From positions 91,339 through 155,338 of the forward strand of contig JAJVII010000012.1 of assembly GCA_022072085.1 (NCBI GenBank): a stretch of DNA of 64,000 bases, written 5' to 3'. A model generated the notes under the pieces. The model made no database searches. It was not told where the DNA came from and saw only the letters and a program-made list of their open reading frames with translations. Made by a program: the position numbers and the translations under genes. The stretch comes from Phycisphaerae bacterium. Lineage in GTDB: Bacteria > Planctomycetota > Phycisphaerae > JAJVII01. Every line of letters begins with the position of its first letter. Positions within the stretch are counted from its first letter, which is position 1. Shown here piece by piece: positions 27,763 to 34,341 of this stretch.

Positions 27763-28848
27763 TCAGCCGGCCAGCACGCGGACGATCCGCTCAGCCGTCT
27801 TGCCGTCCCACAGGGGCGGACGGGCAACGGCGACCTGGGTCCGCATCGACTCGACGAAACCGGCCCATATCTTCTCGGCGTCGGTGCCGACCAGGCGGTT
27901 GCCGCCGACCTCGCAGGTGACGGGCCGTTCGGTGTTCTCGCGCAGAGTCACGCAGGGCGTGCCCAGAATGGTCGTCTCCTCCTGGATGCCGCCGGAGTCG
28001 GTGAGCACGACCGAGGCGTCGGCCATCAGCCCCAGGAACTCCAGGTAGCCCTGCGGCTCGAGCAGGCGGATGGCCCCGCCGCTGGACGCGACGCTCTGGA
28101 GCAGACCGAAGGTCTCCATCCGCGCCCGCGTCCGCGGGTGGACGGGGAAGACCACCGACGTCCGCTCGGCGACCCGCACGATGGTCGACCAGATTCGCTT
28201 GAAGGTCGTCGGGTCGTCCACGTTGCTCGGCCGGTGGAGGGTCACCAGGGCGAAGGCCTTGGGCGTCAGACCCAGGGCGGCGGTCGTGTTGCGGGCCTTG
28301 GCCTTTTCCAGGTTGGCCAGCAGCGTGTCGATCATCACGTTGCCGACTAGGTGCACCTTCTCGTCCGGCACGCCCTCGGCCTTGAGGTTGGTCACGCCCG
28401 ACGGCTCGCTGACGAACAGCAGGTCGCTGATCGCGTCGGTCAGGACGCGGTTGATCTCCTCGGGCATCGCCCGGTCGAAGCTGCGCAGGCCGGCCTCGAC
28501 GTGGGCGACCTTGATGCCCAGTTTGGCAGCCACCAGGGCGCAGGCGATCGTCGAGTTAACGTCGCCGACGACCAGAACCATGTCGGGCTTGCGTTCGAGG
28601 CAGACCGGCTCAAAGCGTTTCATGATCTCTGCCGTCTGAACGGCGTGACTGCCGCTGCCGACCTCCAGGTCGATGTCGGGGCGCGGAATGCCCAACTCCT
28701 CGAAGAAGAGCTGGCTCATCTTGTGGTCGTAGTGCTGGCCGGTGTGGACCAGGAGGGGTTCAATGGAAGGGGCGGCCTGGTAGGCCCGCATCAGGGGCGC
28801 AATCTTCATGAAGTTCGGCCGGGCGCCGACGATATTGATGATCTTCAA
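27763..28848 (-). CDS. wecB: UDP-N-acetylglucosamine 2-epimerase (non-hydrolysing)
   Basis: A 361-residue protein making UDP-ManNAc. I chose TTG 28846-28848 because AGGAG is 9 bases upstream and the family N-terminus LKIINIVGARPNFMKIAPL begins exactly there; longer in-frame starts add an arginine-rich stretch in the leader. Landmarks are HTGQHYDHKMSQLFFEEL, VEAGLRSFDRAMPEEINR, LVTLHRPSNVDD and LTDSGGIQEETTILGTPC. It follows the NusG-like gene and a hairpin element. The UDP-ManNAc product probably feeds the repeat unit. Confidence 0.95.
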   Translation of the reverse strand: MKIINIVGARPNFMKIAPLMRAYQAAPSIEPLLVHTGQHYDHKMSQLFFEELGIPRPDIDLEVGSGSHAVQTAEIMKRFEPVCLERKPDMVLVVGDVNSTIACALVAAKLGIKVAHVEAGLRSFDRAMPEEINRVLTDAISDLLFVSEPSGVTNLKAEGVPDEKVHLVGNVMIDTLLANLEKAKARNTTAALGLTPKAFALVTLHRPSNVDDPTTFKRIWSTIVRVAERTSVVFPVHPRTRARMETFGLLQSVASSGGAIRLLEPQGYLEFLGLMADASVVLTDSGGIQEETTILGTPCVTLRENTERPVTCEVGGNRLVGTDAEKIWAGFVESMRTQVAVARPPLWDGKTAERIVRVLAG

Positions 28849-28885
28849 GTTCCGTGACTCCTGTCGAGTTCTCTTGGATGTGGAT

Positions 28886-28928
28886 AGACTTCGTCCCCGT
28901 CGGCTGCGCCGGACATTTCGGCGCAACC
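28886..28928 (-). promoter_or_regulatory. hairpin leader element, copy A (before wecB)
   Basis: On the minus strand GGTTGCGCC (28928-28920) pairs with GGCGCAGCC (28910-28902), nine base pairs with one G-U and a 9-nt loop. It is followed by GACGGGGACGAAGTCT, which is identical in copy B (25613-25655). It lies 38 nt upstream of wecB. Loop sequences differ between copies while the stem is kept, as expected for an RNA element. Confidence 0.5.
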
Positions 28929-29028
28929 TATTTAATAACATACAATTATGACTATACGACCCGCGTTCTCCACCACAGCCGTGGCATCCCGCAGGCCCGC
29001 TCGCTCTATCGACTTTACGCGACGCCGC

Positions 29029-29574
29029 TCATGCGGGTTCGAGCTGATCGGCGTCGATTTCGACCGCCGCGCCCTGGCCCAGCATGCTTACCAGCAGCAC
29101 GAATCGATCACGCCCCTTGAGCCGGTCGACGAAGCCCTCCAAGCCGGCCAGCGGACCCGCGATGATCCGGCAGGCCGTACCCGGCCTGAAGCGTGTTACC
29201 GGTCCGACAGGCTGATCGGCATGAAGCATCCTGCGGATGCCTTCCAGTTCGCCGGCGAGCCTGGCCTGGTCAGCCACCTCGATCGTGCGGACCAGACGCC
29301 CGGTCGCCAGCGCCGCCAGACGAGCTTCCTCGTCGCCGCACAGGAACAGGTAGCCGGGGAACAGCACGACCCGGCTGCGCCATCGACGGCCTTTGCTGCG
29401 TAACCACTTGTCATACATCGGCAAGAAATAGCACCTGCCTGAACGGGCAAGCTCCCAGGCCAACGCCTTTTCCTGACGCGGCTTGCAGTGCCCCACCCAC
29501 CAGCGCCCGGTAAACGAGTCAATCGGCGATTCTTCCGGACGGGCCAGCGGCGGGTTGTCCTTGGAGTTGAGCAT
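29029..29574 (-). CDS. NusG-family elongation/antitermination factor (RfaH/LoaP-like) heading the polysaccharide operon
   Basis: A 181-residue protein from ATG 29572-29574. Residues about 23-120 form the NGN domain (RWWVGHCKPRQEKALAWEL, SRVVLFPGYLFLCGD). Residues about 128-180 form a KOW domain (FRPGTACRIIAGPLAGLEG and VEIDADQLEPA). It is a paralog rather than housekeeping NusG because it lies alone at the head of a 23-kb polysaccharide array, the usual place for RfaH, LoaP and UpxY-type factors that let RNA polymerase finish long operons. Its own leader is about 180 nt and can form a pseudoknot. Confidence 0.85.
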   Translation of the reverse strand: MLNSKDNPPLARPEESPIDSFTGRWWVGHCKPRQEKALAWELARSGRCYFLPMYDKWLRSKGRRWRSRVVLFPGYLFLCGDEEARLAALATGRLVRTIEVADQARLAGELEGIRRMLHADQPVGPVTRFRPGTACRIIAGPLAGLEGFVDRLKGRDRFVLLVSMLGQGAAVEIDADQLEPA

Positions 29575-29629
29575 ACAAACTCGCGGATTACGAATGAAGA
29601 CTACGGAGGCGGGCCGAGCGTCTGTTCCC

Positions 29630-29675
29630 GGACTCGGGGGTCTGGGCAATCCTGATGCCCGAGTCCGGTTGCCCA
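29630..29675 (-). promoter_or_regulatory. candidate pseudoknot in the leader of the NusG-like gene
   Basis: Stem 1 pairs 29630-29638 with 29658-29666 (GGACTCGGG with CCCGAGTCC, nine perfect pairs). Stem 2 pairs 29643-29649 in the loop with 29669-29675 downstream (TGGGCAA with TTGCCCA, seven pairs). Together they form an H-type pseudoknot layout. It lies about 55-100 nt upstream of the NusG-like start, inside the predicted transcript. Strand is assigned from that gene. Confidence 0.45.
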
Positions 29676-29758
29676 ATCCACCCGGCAAGCAAGGCGATTT
29701 GTCCGGAACAGGCAGGCGGTCCGGAACTCATCTGCCTATTGCAGAATGCCAGGAATGT

Positions 29759-29786
29759 AGTATATACGGGCCAGTTGCTTACGCAA
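29759..29786 (-). promoter_or_regulatory. candidate sigma-70 promoter of the polysaccharide operon
   Basis: On the minus strand TTGCGT (29786-29781) and TATACT (29764-29759) are 16 bp apart. Transcription would start near 29752 and give a leader of about 178 nt before the NusG-like gene. It lies back to back with the sat promoter. Confidence 0.5.
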
Positions 29787-29812
29787 TGCAAGAGCCGTTC
29801 TCGAATGGCCCA

Positions 29813-29841
29813 TTGACAAGTGGACGGTTTGTCGCTACTAT
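29813..29841 (+). promoter_or_regulatory. sigma-70 promoter of sat
   Basis: Consensus TTGACA at 29813-29818 and TACTAT at 29836-29841 with a 17-bp spacer. The predicted start near 29848 leaves a leader of about 37 nt to the sat ATG at 29885. This is the best sigma-70 match in the window. Confidence 0.7.
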
Positions 29842-29884
29842 TCCCCCTTTTCCTATGGGATTTGTAGACTTAATGGAGAGCCTG

Positions 29885-31081
29885 ATGATCAAGCCCCACG
29901 CCGCAGACGCCCTCAAGCCCCTCTACGTCGCCGACGACGCCGCCCGCAAGAAGCTGGCCGCCGAGGCCGCGAAGCTGCCCTCCATCGTGGTCAGCTCGGC
30001 CGCCGCCGCCAATGCCGTGATGCTCGGCAGCGGCTACTTCACCCCGTTGTCAGGATTCATGAACCTGGCCGACGCCCTGAGCATCGCCAGGAACATGCAC
30101 GCCACCTGTGGCCTGCTGTGGCCGGTTCCCGTTCTCAACGTCGCCCCGGCCGACAAGCTCGGCAGCGTCAAGGCCGGCAGCCGCGTCGCCCTGCGCGACC
30201 CCAACGTCGAGGGCAATCCGGTCATCGCCGTGCAAGACGTGAAGTCCATCGAGACGATCAGCGACGAGCAGATGGAGGCCCTGCTCCAGGGCGTCTTCCG
30301 CACCAACGACCCCAAGCACCCCGGCGTGGCCGCTTTCACATCGACTGGCCGAACCGTGCTGGCCGGCCCGATCCAGGTGCTCAACTACTCCTACTTCGCG
30401 ACCGAGTTCCCCGACACCTTCCGCACGGCCGTCCAGATCCGCGAGGAGATCGCCAAGCGCGGCTGGCAGAAGGTCGTCGCCTTCCAGACCCGCAACCCGA
30501 TGCACCGGGCTCACGAGGAGCTCTGCCGCATGGCCCAGGAAGCGGTCAACGCCGACGGCATCCTTGTCCACATGCTGCTGGGCAAGCTGAAGGCCGGCGA
30601 CATCCCGGCCGACGTCCGCGACGCCTGCATCCGCAAGATGGTCGATGTCTACTTCCCGCCCAACACGGTGATGATCACCGGCTACGGGTTCGACATGCTC
30701 TACGCCGGCCCGCGCGAGGCGGTGCTGCACGCGATCTTCCGCCAGAACGCCGGGGCGACGCACTTCATCGTCGGCCGCGACCACGCCGGCGTGGGCAAGT
30801 ATTACGGCCCGTTCGACGCCCAGGCGGTCTTCGACGAGATCCCGGCCGGCGAGTTGAAGATCGAGGTCTTCCGCGCCGACCACACCGCCTACAGCAAGAA
30901 GCTGGACAAGGTCGTGATGATGAAGGACCACCCCGACCACAAGCCCGAGGACTACGTGATGCTCAGCGGCACGGCCGTCCGCGACATGCTGGCCGCCGGC
31001 AAGCCGCTGCCGCCGGAGTTCGCTCGTCCCGAGGTGGGCGCGATCCTGATGAAGTATTACCAGAACGAGGCCGGCGCGTAG
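29885..31081 (+). CDS. sat: sulfate adenylyltransferase (ATP sulfurylase)
   Basis: A 398-residue single-chain ATP sulfurylase that makes APS from ATP and sulfate. ATG 29885 is chosen because GGAG lies 6 bases upstream; ATG 29873 in frame is the alternative. The nucleotide-binding motif VVAFQTRNPMHRAHEELCR and the VGRDHAGVGKYYG motif are both present, and FRADHTAYSKKLDKVVMM follows. There is no fused APS kinase, which is encoded by cysC 333 bp downstream. In this locus the role is probably PAPS supply for glycan sulfation rather than assimilation, since no APS or PAPS reductase is seen. Confidence 0.95.
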   Translation: MIKPHAADALKPLYVADDAARKKLAAEAAKLPSIVVSSAAAANAVMLGSGYFTPLSGFMNLADALSIARNMHATCGLLWPVPVLNVAPADKLGSVKAGSRVALRDPNVEGNPVIAVQDVKSIETISDEQMEALLQGVFRTNDPKHPGVAAFTSTGRTVLAGPIQVLNYSYFATEFPDTFRTAVQIREEIAKRGWQKVVAFQTRNPMHRAHEELCRMAQEAVNADGILVHMLLGKLKAGDIPADVRDACIRKMVDVYFPPNTVMITGYGFDMLYAGPREAVLHAIFRQNAGATHFIVGRDHAGVGKYYGPFDAQAVFDEIPAGELKIEVFRADHTAYSKKLDKVVMMKDHPDHKPEDYVMLSGTAVRDMLAAGKPLPPEFARPEVGAILMKYYQNEAGA

Positions 31082-31142
31082 CCGCACCGCCCGCTCCCTG
31101 ACGGTCGCGGCCCACCGTGTACTGAATCCTGTAGAAGCAATC

Positions 31143-31257
31143 TTCACCACAGAGAACACAGAGAGCACAGAGTCGGGAGTATCAAAAAATTCTTGATTTC
31201 AGGCATTTCTTGACGCTTCTGACCTCCTCTGTGATCTCGGTGTCCTCTGTGGTGAAT
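31143..31257. repeat. 30-bp imperfect inverted repeat between sat and cysC
   Basis: 31143-31172 and 31228-31257 are inverted copies with 27 of 30 positions matching, separated by 55 bp. Both arms are built of CACAGAG-like units (ends TTCACCACAGAG and CTCTGTGGTGAA). The sequence is more AT-rich than its flanks. It may be a small dispersed repeat or a transcript hairpin between the two genes. No gene is present in 31082-31414. Confidence 0.6.
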
Positions 31258-31316
31258 GAAGATTTCTTTTGCAGGCCTCAATAGCCGCGAGCGTAAGCGA
31301 GCGCGTAGACAAGCGT

Positions 31317-31342
31317 GCGGCCGATCGCAAGATCGTAGCCGC
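31317..31342 (+). promoter_or_regulatory. hairpin with GCAA tetraloop upstream of cysC
   Basis: GCGGC-CGATC pairs with GATCG-(TA)-GCCGC around a GCAA tetraloop, ten pairs with a 2-nt bulge. It ends about 70 nt before the cysC start. Just before it, GCGAGCG occurs twice within 31288-31303. Function unknown. Confidence 0.35.
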
Positions 31343-31414
31343 CGAACTCAACCTGCGTAACCGTTCGATCGAAAAGAACTGACCGCAACACCACCGCACG
31401 CAAGGAGACTTCCT

Positions 31415-32032
31415 TTGGCCGAGCAGAAAGCCACCAACATCGTCTGGCATGAAGGGCACGTCAGCCGCTCCAAGCGGGAGGAACTGCTGGCCCAGCACGG
31501 CGCGACCGTCTGGTTCACCGGCCTGCCCAGCAGCGGCAAGAGCACCGTCGCCTTCTCCGTCGAGCACGCCCTGATCCAGCAGGGCCGGCTGGCCTACGTC
31601 CTGGACGGCGACAATGTCCGCCACGGGCTGAACAAGAACCTGGGATTCTCCGCCGCCGACCGCGAGGAGAACATCCGCCGCATCGGCGAGGTCTGCAAAC
31701 TCTTCGCCGACGCCGGCGTGATCTGCCTGGCCAGCTTCGTCAGCCCCTACGTCAAGGACCGTGACAACGTGCGCAAGATTCACGACGCAGCCGGCCTGCC
31801 CTTCATCGAGGTCTTCGTGGACGTGCCGGTCAACGAGTGCGAGAAGCGCGACCCCAAGGGTCTCTACGCCAAGGCCCGCAAGGGCGAGATCAAAGGCTTC
31901 ACCGGCATCGACGACCCCTACGAGCCGCCGGTCAAGCCGGAGCTGGCCCTCAAGAACGCCGAGGGCACCGTCGCCGACGCCGCCGCCCAGGTCCTGGCCC
32001 TGCTCAAGGCCAAGGGCGTCCTGAGCAAGTGA
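31415..32032 (+). CDS. cysC: adenylylsulfate kinase
   Basis: A 205-residue APS kinase making PAPS. The start is TTG 31415 with AAGGAG 8 bases upstream. The P-loop is GLPSSGKST; LDGDNVRHGLNKNLGFSAAD and REENIRRIGEV are the APS-binding and lid signatures, and FTGIDDPYEPPVKPEL is the conserved C-terminal motif. It follows sat on the same strand, so the pair turns sulfate into PAPS, the donor for the sulfotransferase at 17527-18570. Confidence 0.95.
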   Translation: MAEQKATNIVWHEGHVSRSKREELLAQHGATVWFTGLPSSGKSTVAFSVEHALIQQGRLAYVLDGDNVRHGLNKNLGFSAADREENIRRIGEVCKLFADAGVICLASFVSPYVKDRDNVRKIHDAAGLPFIEVFVDVPVNECEKRDPKGLYAKARKGEIKGFTGIDDPYEPPVKPELALKNAEGTVADAAAQVLALLKAKGVLSK

Positions 32033-32061
32033 CCGCCGTCGCCCATTTCCAGGACAACGAC

Positions 32062-32100
32062 AAGGGCGCCCGTCTCGCGACGGGCGCCCTTTCTGTTTGT
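32062..32100 (+). terminator. rho-independent terminator after cysC
   Basis: A 12-bp perfect stem (32062-32073 with 32080-32091, AAGGGCGCCCGT against its complement), a 6-nt loop CTCGCG, then TCTGTTTGT. It lies 30 bp after the cysC stop in the convergent gap before the surface operon and could act on both strands. Confidence 0.75.
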
Positions 32101-32119
32101 GCGACCGCGGGCGCGGCGA

Positions 32120-32218
32120 TCAGGCCGACCGGACACGCTGCTGCCACCAGCGGACCGTCCGCCGCAGGCCTTCGTCGAAGTCCATCCGGGCGACGAAGCC
32201 GAAAGCCTGCCTCGCCCG
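32120..32218 (-). pseudogene. duplicated 3' end of the GDP-fucose synthase gene
   Basis: These 99 bases match 41398-41496, the 3' end of fcl, at 96 of 99 positions. The minus frame encodes the same terminal 31 residues (ending [12 protein letters not shown]) and the same stop. Similarity ends sharply at 32219, where unrelated sequence begins. It is a fragment without start or active site, left by a duplication or recombination event about 9.3 kb from the parent gene. Confidence 0.85.
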
Positions 32219-32226
32219 CCGGCAGG

Positions 32227-32415
32227 TCAGTCTCCTGACTGACGGTCCTCGGGGCCGGGAGGCCGAGACCCGCCTTTGCCTTTGATGTCTTCGGCCCGTT
32301 GGCGTGACCGGCGCTCCATGCGGAGGCACAGGAAGAACATCGCCGCCCCGCCCAGCAGGACGCCACCGAGAATGAGCGCACTACTGTCGAAATGCATCCA
32401 CGTACTTGCCGACAC
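32227..32415 (-). CDS. small single-pass membrane protein
   Basis: A 62-residue protein from GTG 32413-32415, with GGAGG 7 bases upstream. One hydrophobic segment (LILGGVLLGGAAMFFLCL, about residues 14-31) is followed by a basic and polar tail (RMERRSRQRAEDIKGKGG...). No family recognised. It is the last gene of the nine-gene minus-strand surface operon, 153 bp after the lipoprotein gene, and ends next to the fcl fragment. It is likely real because of the strong ribosome site and clear topology. Confidence 0.55.
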   Translation of the reverse strand: MSASTWMHFDSSALILGGVLLGGAAMFFLCLRMERRSRQRAEDIKGKGGSRPPGPEDRQSGD

Positions 32416-32568
32416 CTGTTCACCTCCCTCCCCCCAATCCCGGCGGACAACCCGCCCCATGCCTCCGTTCCAGACCCACTTGGGCCGGCACCCGCGGCCT
32501 GCCGGCCTCGGGAGGAAATTACCTAAGCCCGACAGAACGCGACGGACCACCGCCCCGGCACGTGAACC

Positions 32569-32943
32569 CTAGCGGAACCGCCCGGCCTTCACGTCGTAGA
32601 TGGCGCTGCCGCTGTAGTGGCTGCTGACGTAGACGCAGTCGCCCTCGACGGCGAAGATGGTCTCGACCTTGTCGCCGCGCTGGATCTTGGCCGCCCCGGC
32701 GGTGGCCAGATCGTTCCGAAGTTCCGTCCCCAGTTCGACGATGTCGAAGTCCTCGAAGCCGGCTCGCTGCATCAGCCGAACGATATCGTCGGCGCTCAGC
32801 GCGATGACATCGCGGCTGGGCACCGCGACGACCTGCGCCCCGTACTGCGGCGGTGAACCGCCGCACCCCCCCGCCAGCAGCATCGGCACCAGGCACATCA
32901 CCGCAAGACCCGTCCGCACCAGTCCCCGTCGTGCACTACTCAT
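32569..32943 (-). CDS. small lipoprotein
   Basis: A 124-residue protein with a signal peptide and lipobox LLAGGC (Cys27), followed by a mature domain of about 98 residues. That domain has alternating beta segments and contains DIVRLMQRAGFEDFDIVELG and CVYVSSHYSGSAIYDVKAGRF. The start ATG overlaps the secretin stop by 4 bp (ATGA), so it is coupled to it. Secretins often need a small lipoprotein (pilotin) for outer-membrane assembly; this protein is in the right place for such a role, but there is no pilotin sequence signature. Confidence 0.75.
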   Translation of the reverse strand: MSSARRGLVRTGLAVMCLVPMLLAGGCGGSPPQYGAQVVAVPSRDVIALSADDIVRLMQRAGFEDFDIVELGTELRNDLATAGAAKIQRGDKVETIFAVEGDCVYVSSHYSGSAIYDVKAGRFR

Positions 32944-34328
32944 TCTGACTCCCGCTGTGCGTGGATCCGCCGCAGGCTCTCCTGCAGCGCGGTACGGAAT
33001 TCCGGTCCGACGGTCGGGATGACCGGCCGCTCCTTCGCCGGCACCAGCGTCCGGGCTCCGTCGGGGCGGACGATCCGGGCGGTGATGAACACCGCCAGTT
33101 GCCTGTTGGTCTTGACCTGGGAATCATTGCGGAACAGCCGCCCGACGCCCGGGGCCTTGCCCAGCCCCGGCACCCGCACCTGGTTGACCTGGCTGCGGGA
33201 GTCCATCAGGCCGGCCACCGCCGCCGTGCCGCCGTCCTCGATGCGGATCACGCTGCGGGCCTGGCGGCGGCTGACCACGGGCAGGTCGTTCTCCCCGCGG
33301 GCCACGACGTCGCTGACCTCCACTTCCATCTCCAGCGTGATCTCGCTGTTGTCGCCGATCCGCGGGATGATCCGCAGGATAGTGCCCGATTCGATCTTCT
33401 CCAGCTGCGCCTGGACGTAGTAGGCCCCGGGCGTGGTGATCTGGAAATACTCGTCGGTGGTTACCTTGATCTGGGCCTCGCGGTGATCCTGAGCGACCAC
33501 TTGCGGCGAGGCGACGATCGTCGCCTCGTCGTTTGAGGCCAGCAGATTGAGCATCATCAGCAGGCTGTTGGTGAACTCCTTGCCAACGGTGTAGCCGATC
33601 TCAATGCCCCAGGGCCAGTCCGGCCCGGGCAGCCCCCCGCCGTGGTAGTCGGAGTTGGTGGCCAGGCCCGCCCGTATCTGCGGAAACGTCCAGCGCACGC
33701 CCAGGTCCAGCAGGTCGTTCTGCTCCAGCACCACCACGCGGGCGTTGAGCATCACGTGCCTGGGTGCCACGTCCAGTTGCTTGAGGTCATCGACGATCCG
33801 CTTGAGCACCGCCGGCGGCGCGGTGACGCAGACGGTGTGGGCGGTGGCGTCGGCCTGGGCATAGGGGCGGAAGCCCGGCGAGAGCATCTTCACCGCCGCG
33901 TCGGCCGCCGCGTAGTCCAGCCGCAGGACCTGCGTCTGGCTGACCAGCGCGTAGGACGGACCGTCCAGGGCCGGCGAGCAGACCAGCAGGTAGCCCGGCA
34001 TCTCCTTGACGGCGTAACCGGTGCCGGCCAGCAGAATCTCCAGCGCCTTGCTCAGCGGCACGTCCTTCAGTTCGCAGGTCACCACGCCCTGCACGGTGAA
34101 GTCGGGCACGATGACCACGCCGGTCTGCGCCGCGACGTCCGAGAGCGCCTGCCGCAGGCTGGTCTCGTAGAAGACGTTGGTGACCCGCTTGCCTCCGGCC
34201 GCGTCGGCGGGACTGGCGATCGGCGGGGATGAGCCGCCCGGCTGGGTCGCTGGGACCGGCTCAAACCCGTCAGCCATCACGACGGCGGGCGCCAGAGCGA
34301 GCAAGAGCATCAGGCAACTGCATTTCAT
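32940..34328 (-). CDS. secretin-family outer-membrane channel (PilQ/GspD-like)
   Basis: A 462-residue protein from ATG 34326-34328 with GAGGTG upstream and a signal peptide ending near VVMADG. Residues about 50-125 are a short STN-type domain (SLRQALSDVAAQTGVVIVPD). Residues 130-210 are a secretin_N repeat (VLRLDYAAADAAVKMLSPG, LDVAPRHVMLNARVVVLEQ). The rest is the secretin beta-domain, ending in VPGLGKAPGVGRLFRN and AVFITARIV. No type II, type III or type IV pilus machinery is encoded nearby. Neighbours are a chaperone-like protein upstream and a lipoprotein downstream. Confidence 0.9.
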   Translation of the reverse strand: MKCSCLMLLLALAPAVVMADGFEPVPATQPGGSSPPIASPADAAGGKRVTNVFYETSLRQALSDVAAQTGVVIVPDFTVQGVVTCELKDVPLSKALEILLAGTGYAVKEMPGYLLVCSPALDGPSYALVSQTQVLRLDYAAADAAVKMLSPGFRPYAQADATAHTVCVTAPPAVLKRIVDDLKQLDVAPRHVMLNARVVVLEQNDLLDLGVRWTFPQIRAGLATNSDYHGGGLPGPDWPWGIEIGYTVGKEFTNSLLMMLNLLASNDEATIVASPQVVAQDHREAQIKVTTDEYFQITTPGAYYVQAQLEKIESGTILRIIPRIGDNSEITLEMEVEVSDVVARGENDLPVVSRRQARSVIRIEDGGTAAVAGLMDSRSQVNQVRVPGLGKAPGVGRLFRNDSQVKTNRQLAVFITARIVRPDGARTLVPAKERPVIPTVGPEFRTALQESLRRIHAQRESE

Positions 34329-34341
34329 TGAACACCTCAAG

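Noticed and set aside
28886..28928. JUMPstart/ops element or a known riboswitch for the repeated hairpin
   Set aside because: The ops core GGCGGTAGCGT is absent, and the conserved tail does not match riboswitch consensus sequences that I can recall.
29760..29880. A sigma-54 site before the NusG-like operon
   Set aside because: TGGCA words there lack the GC at the required 12-bp distance.
32940..34328. Type II secretion or type IV pilus locus
   Set aside because: Only the secretin is present; no ATPase, inner-membrane platform or prepilin gene lies within reach.
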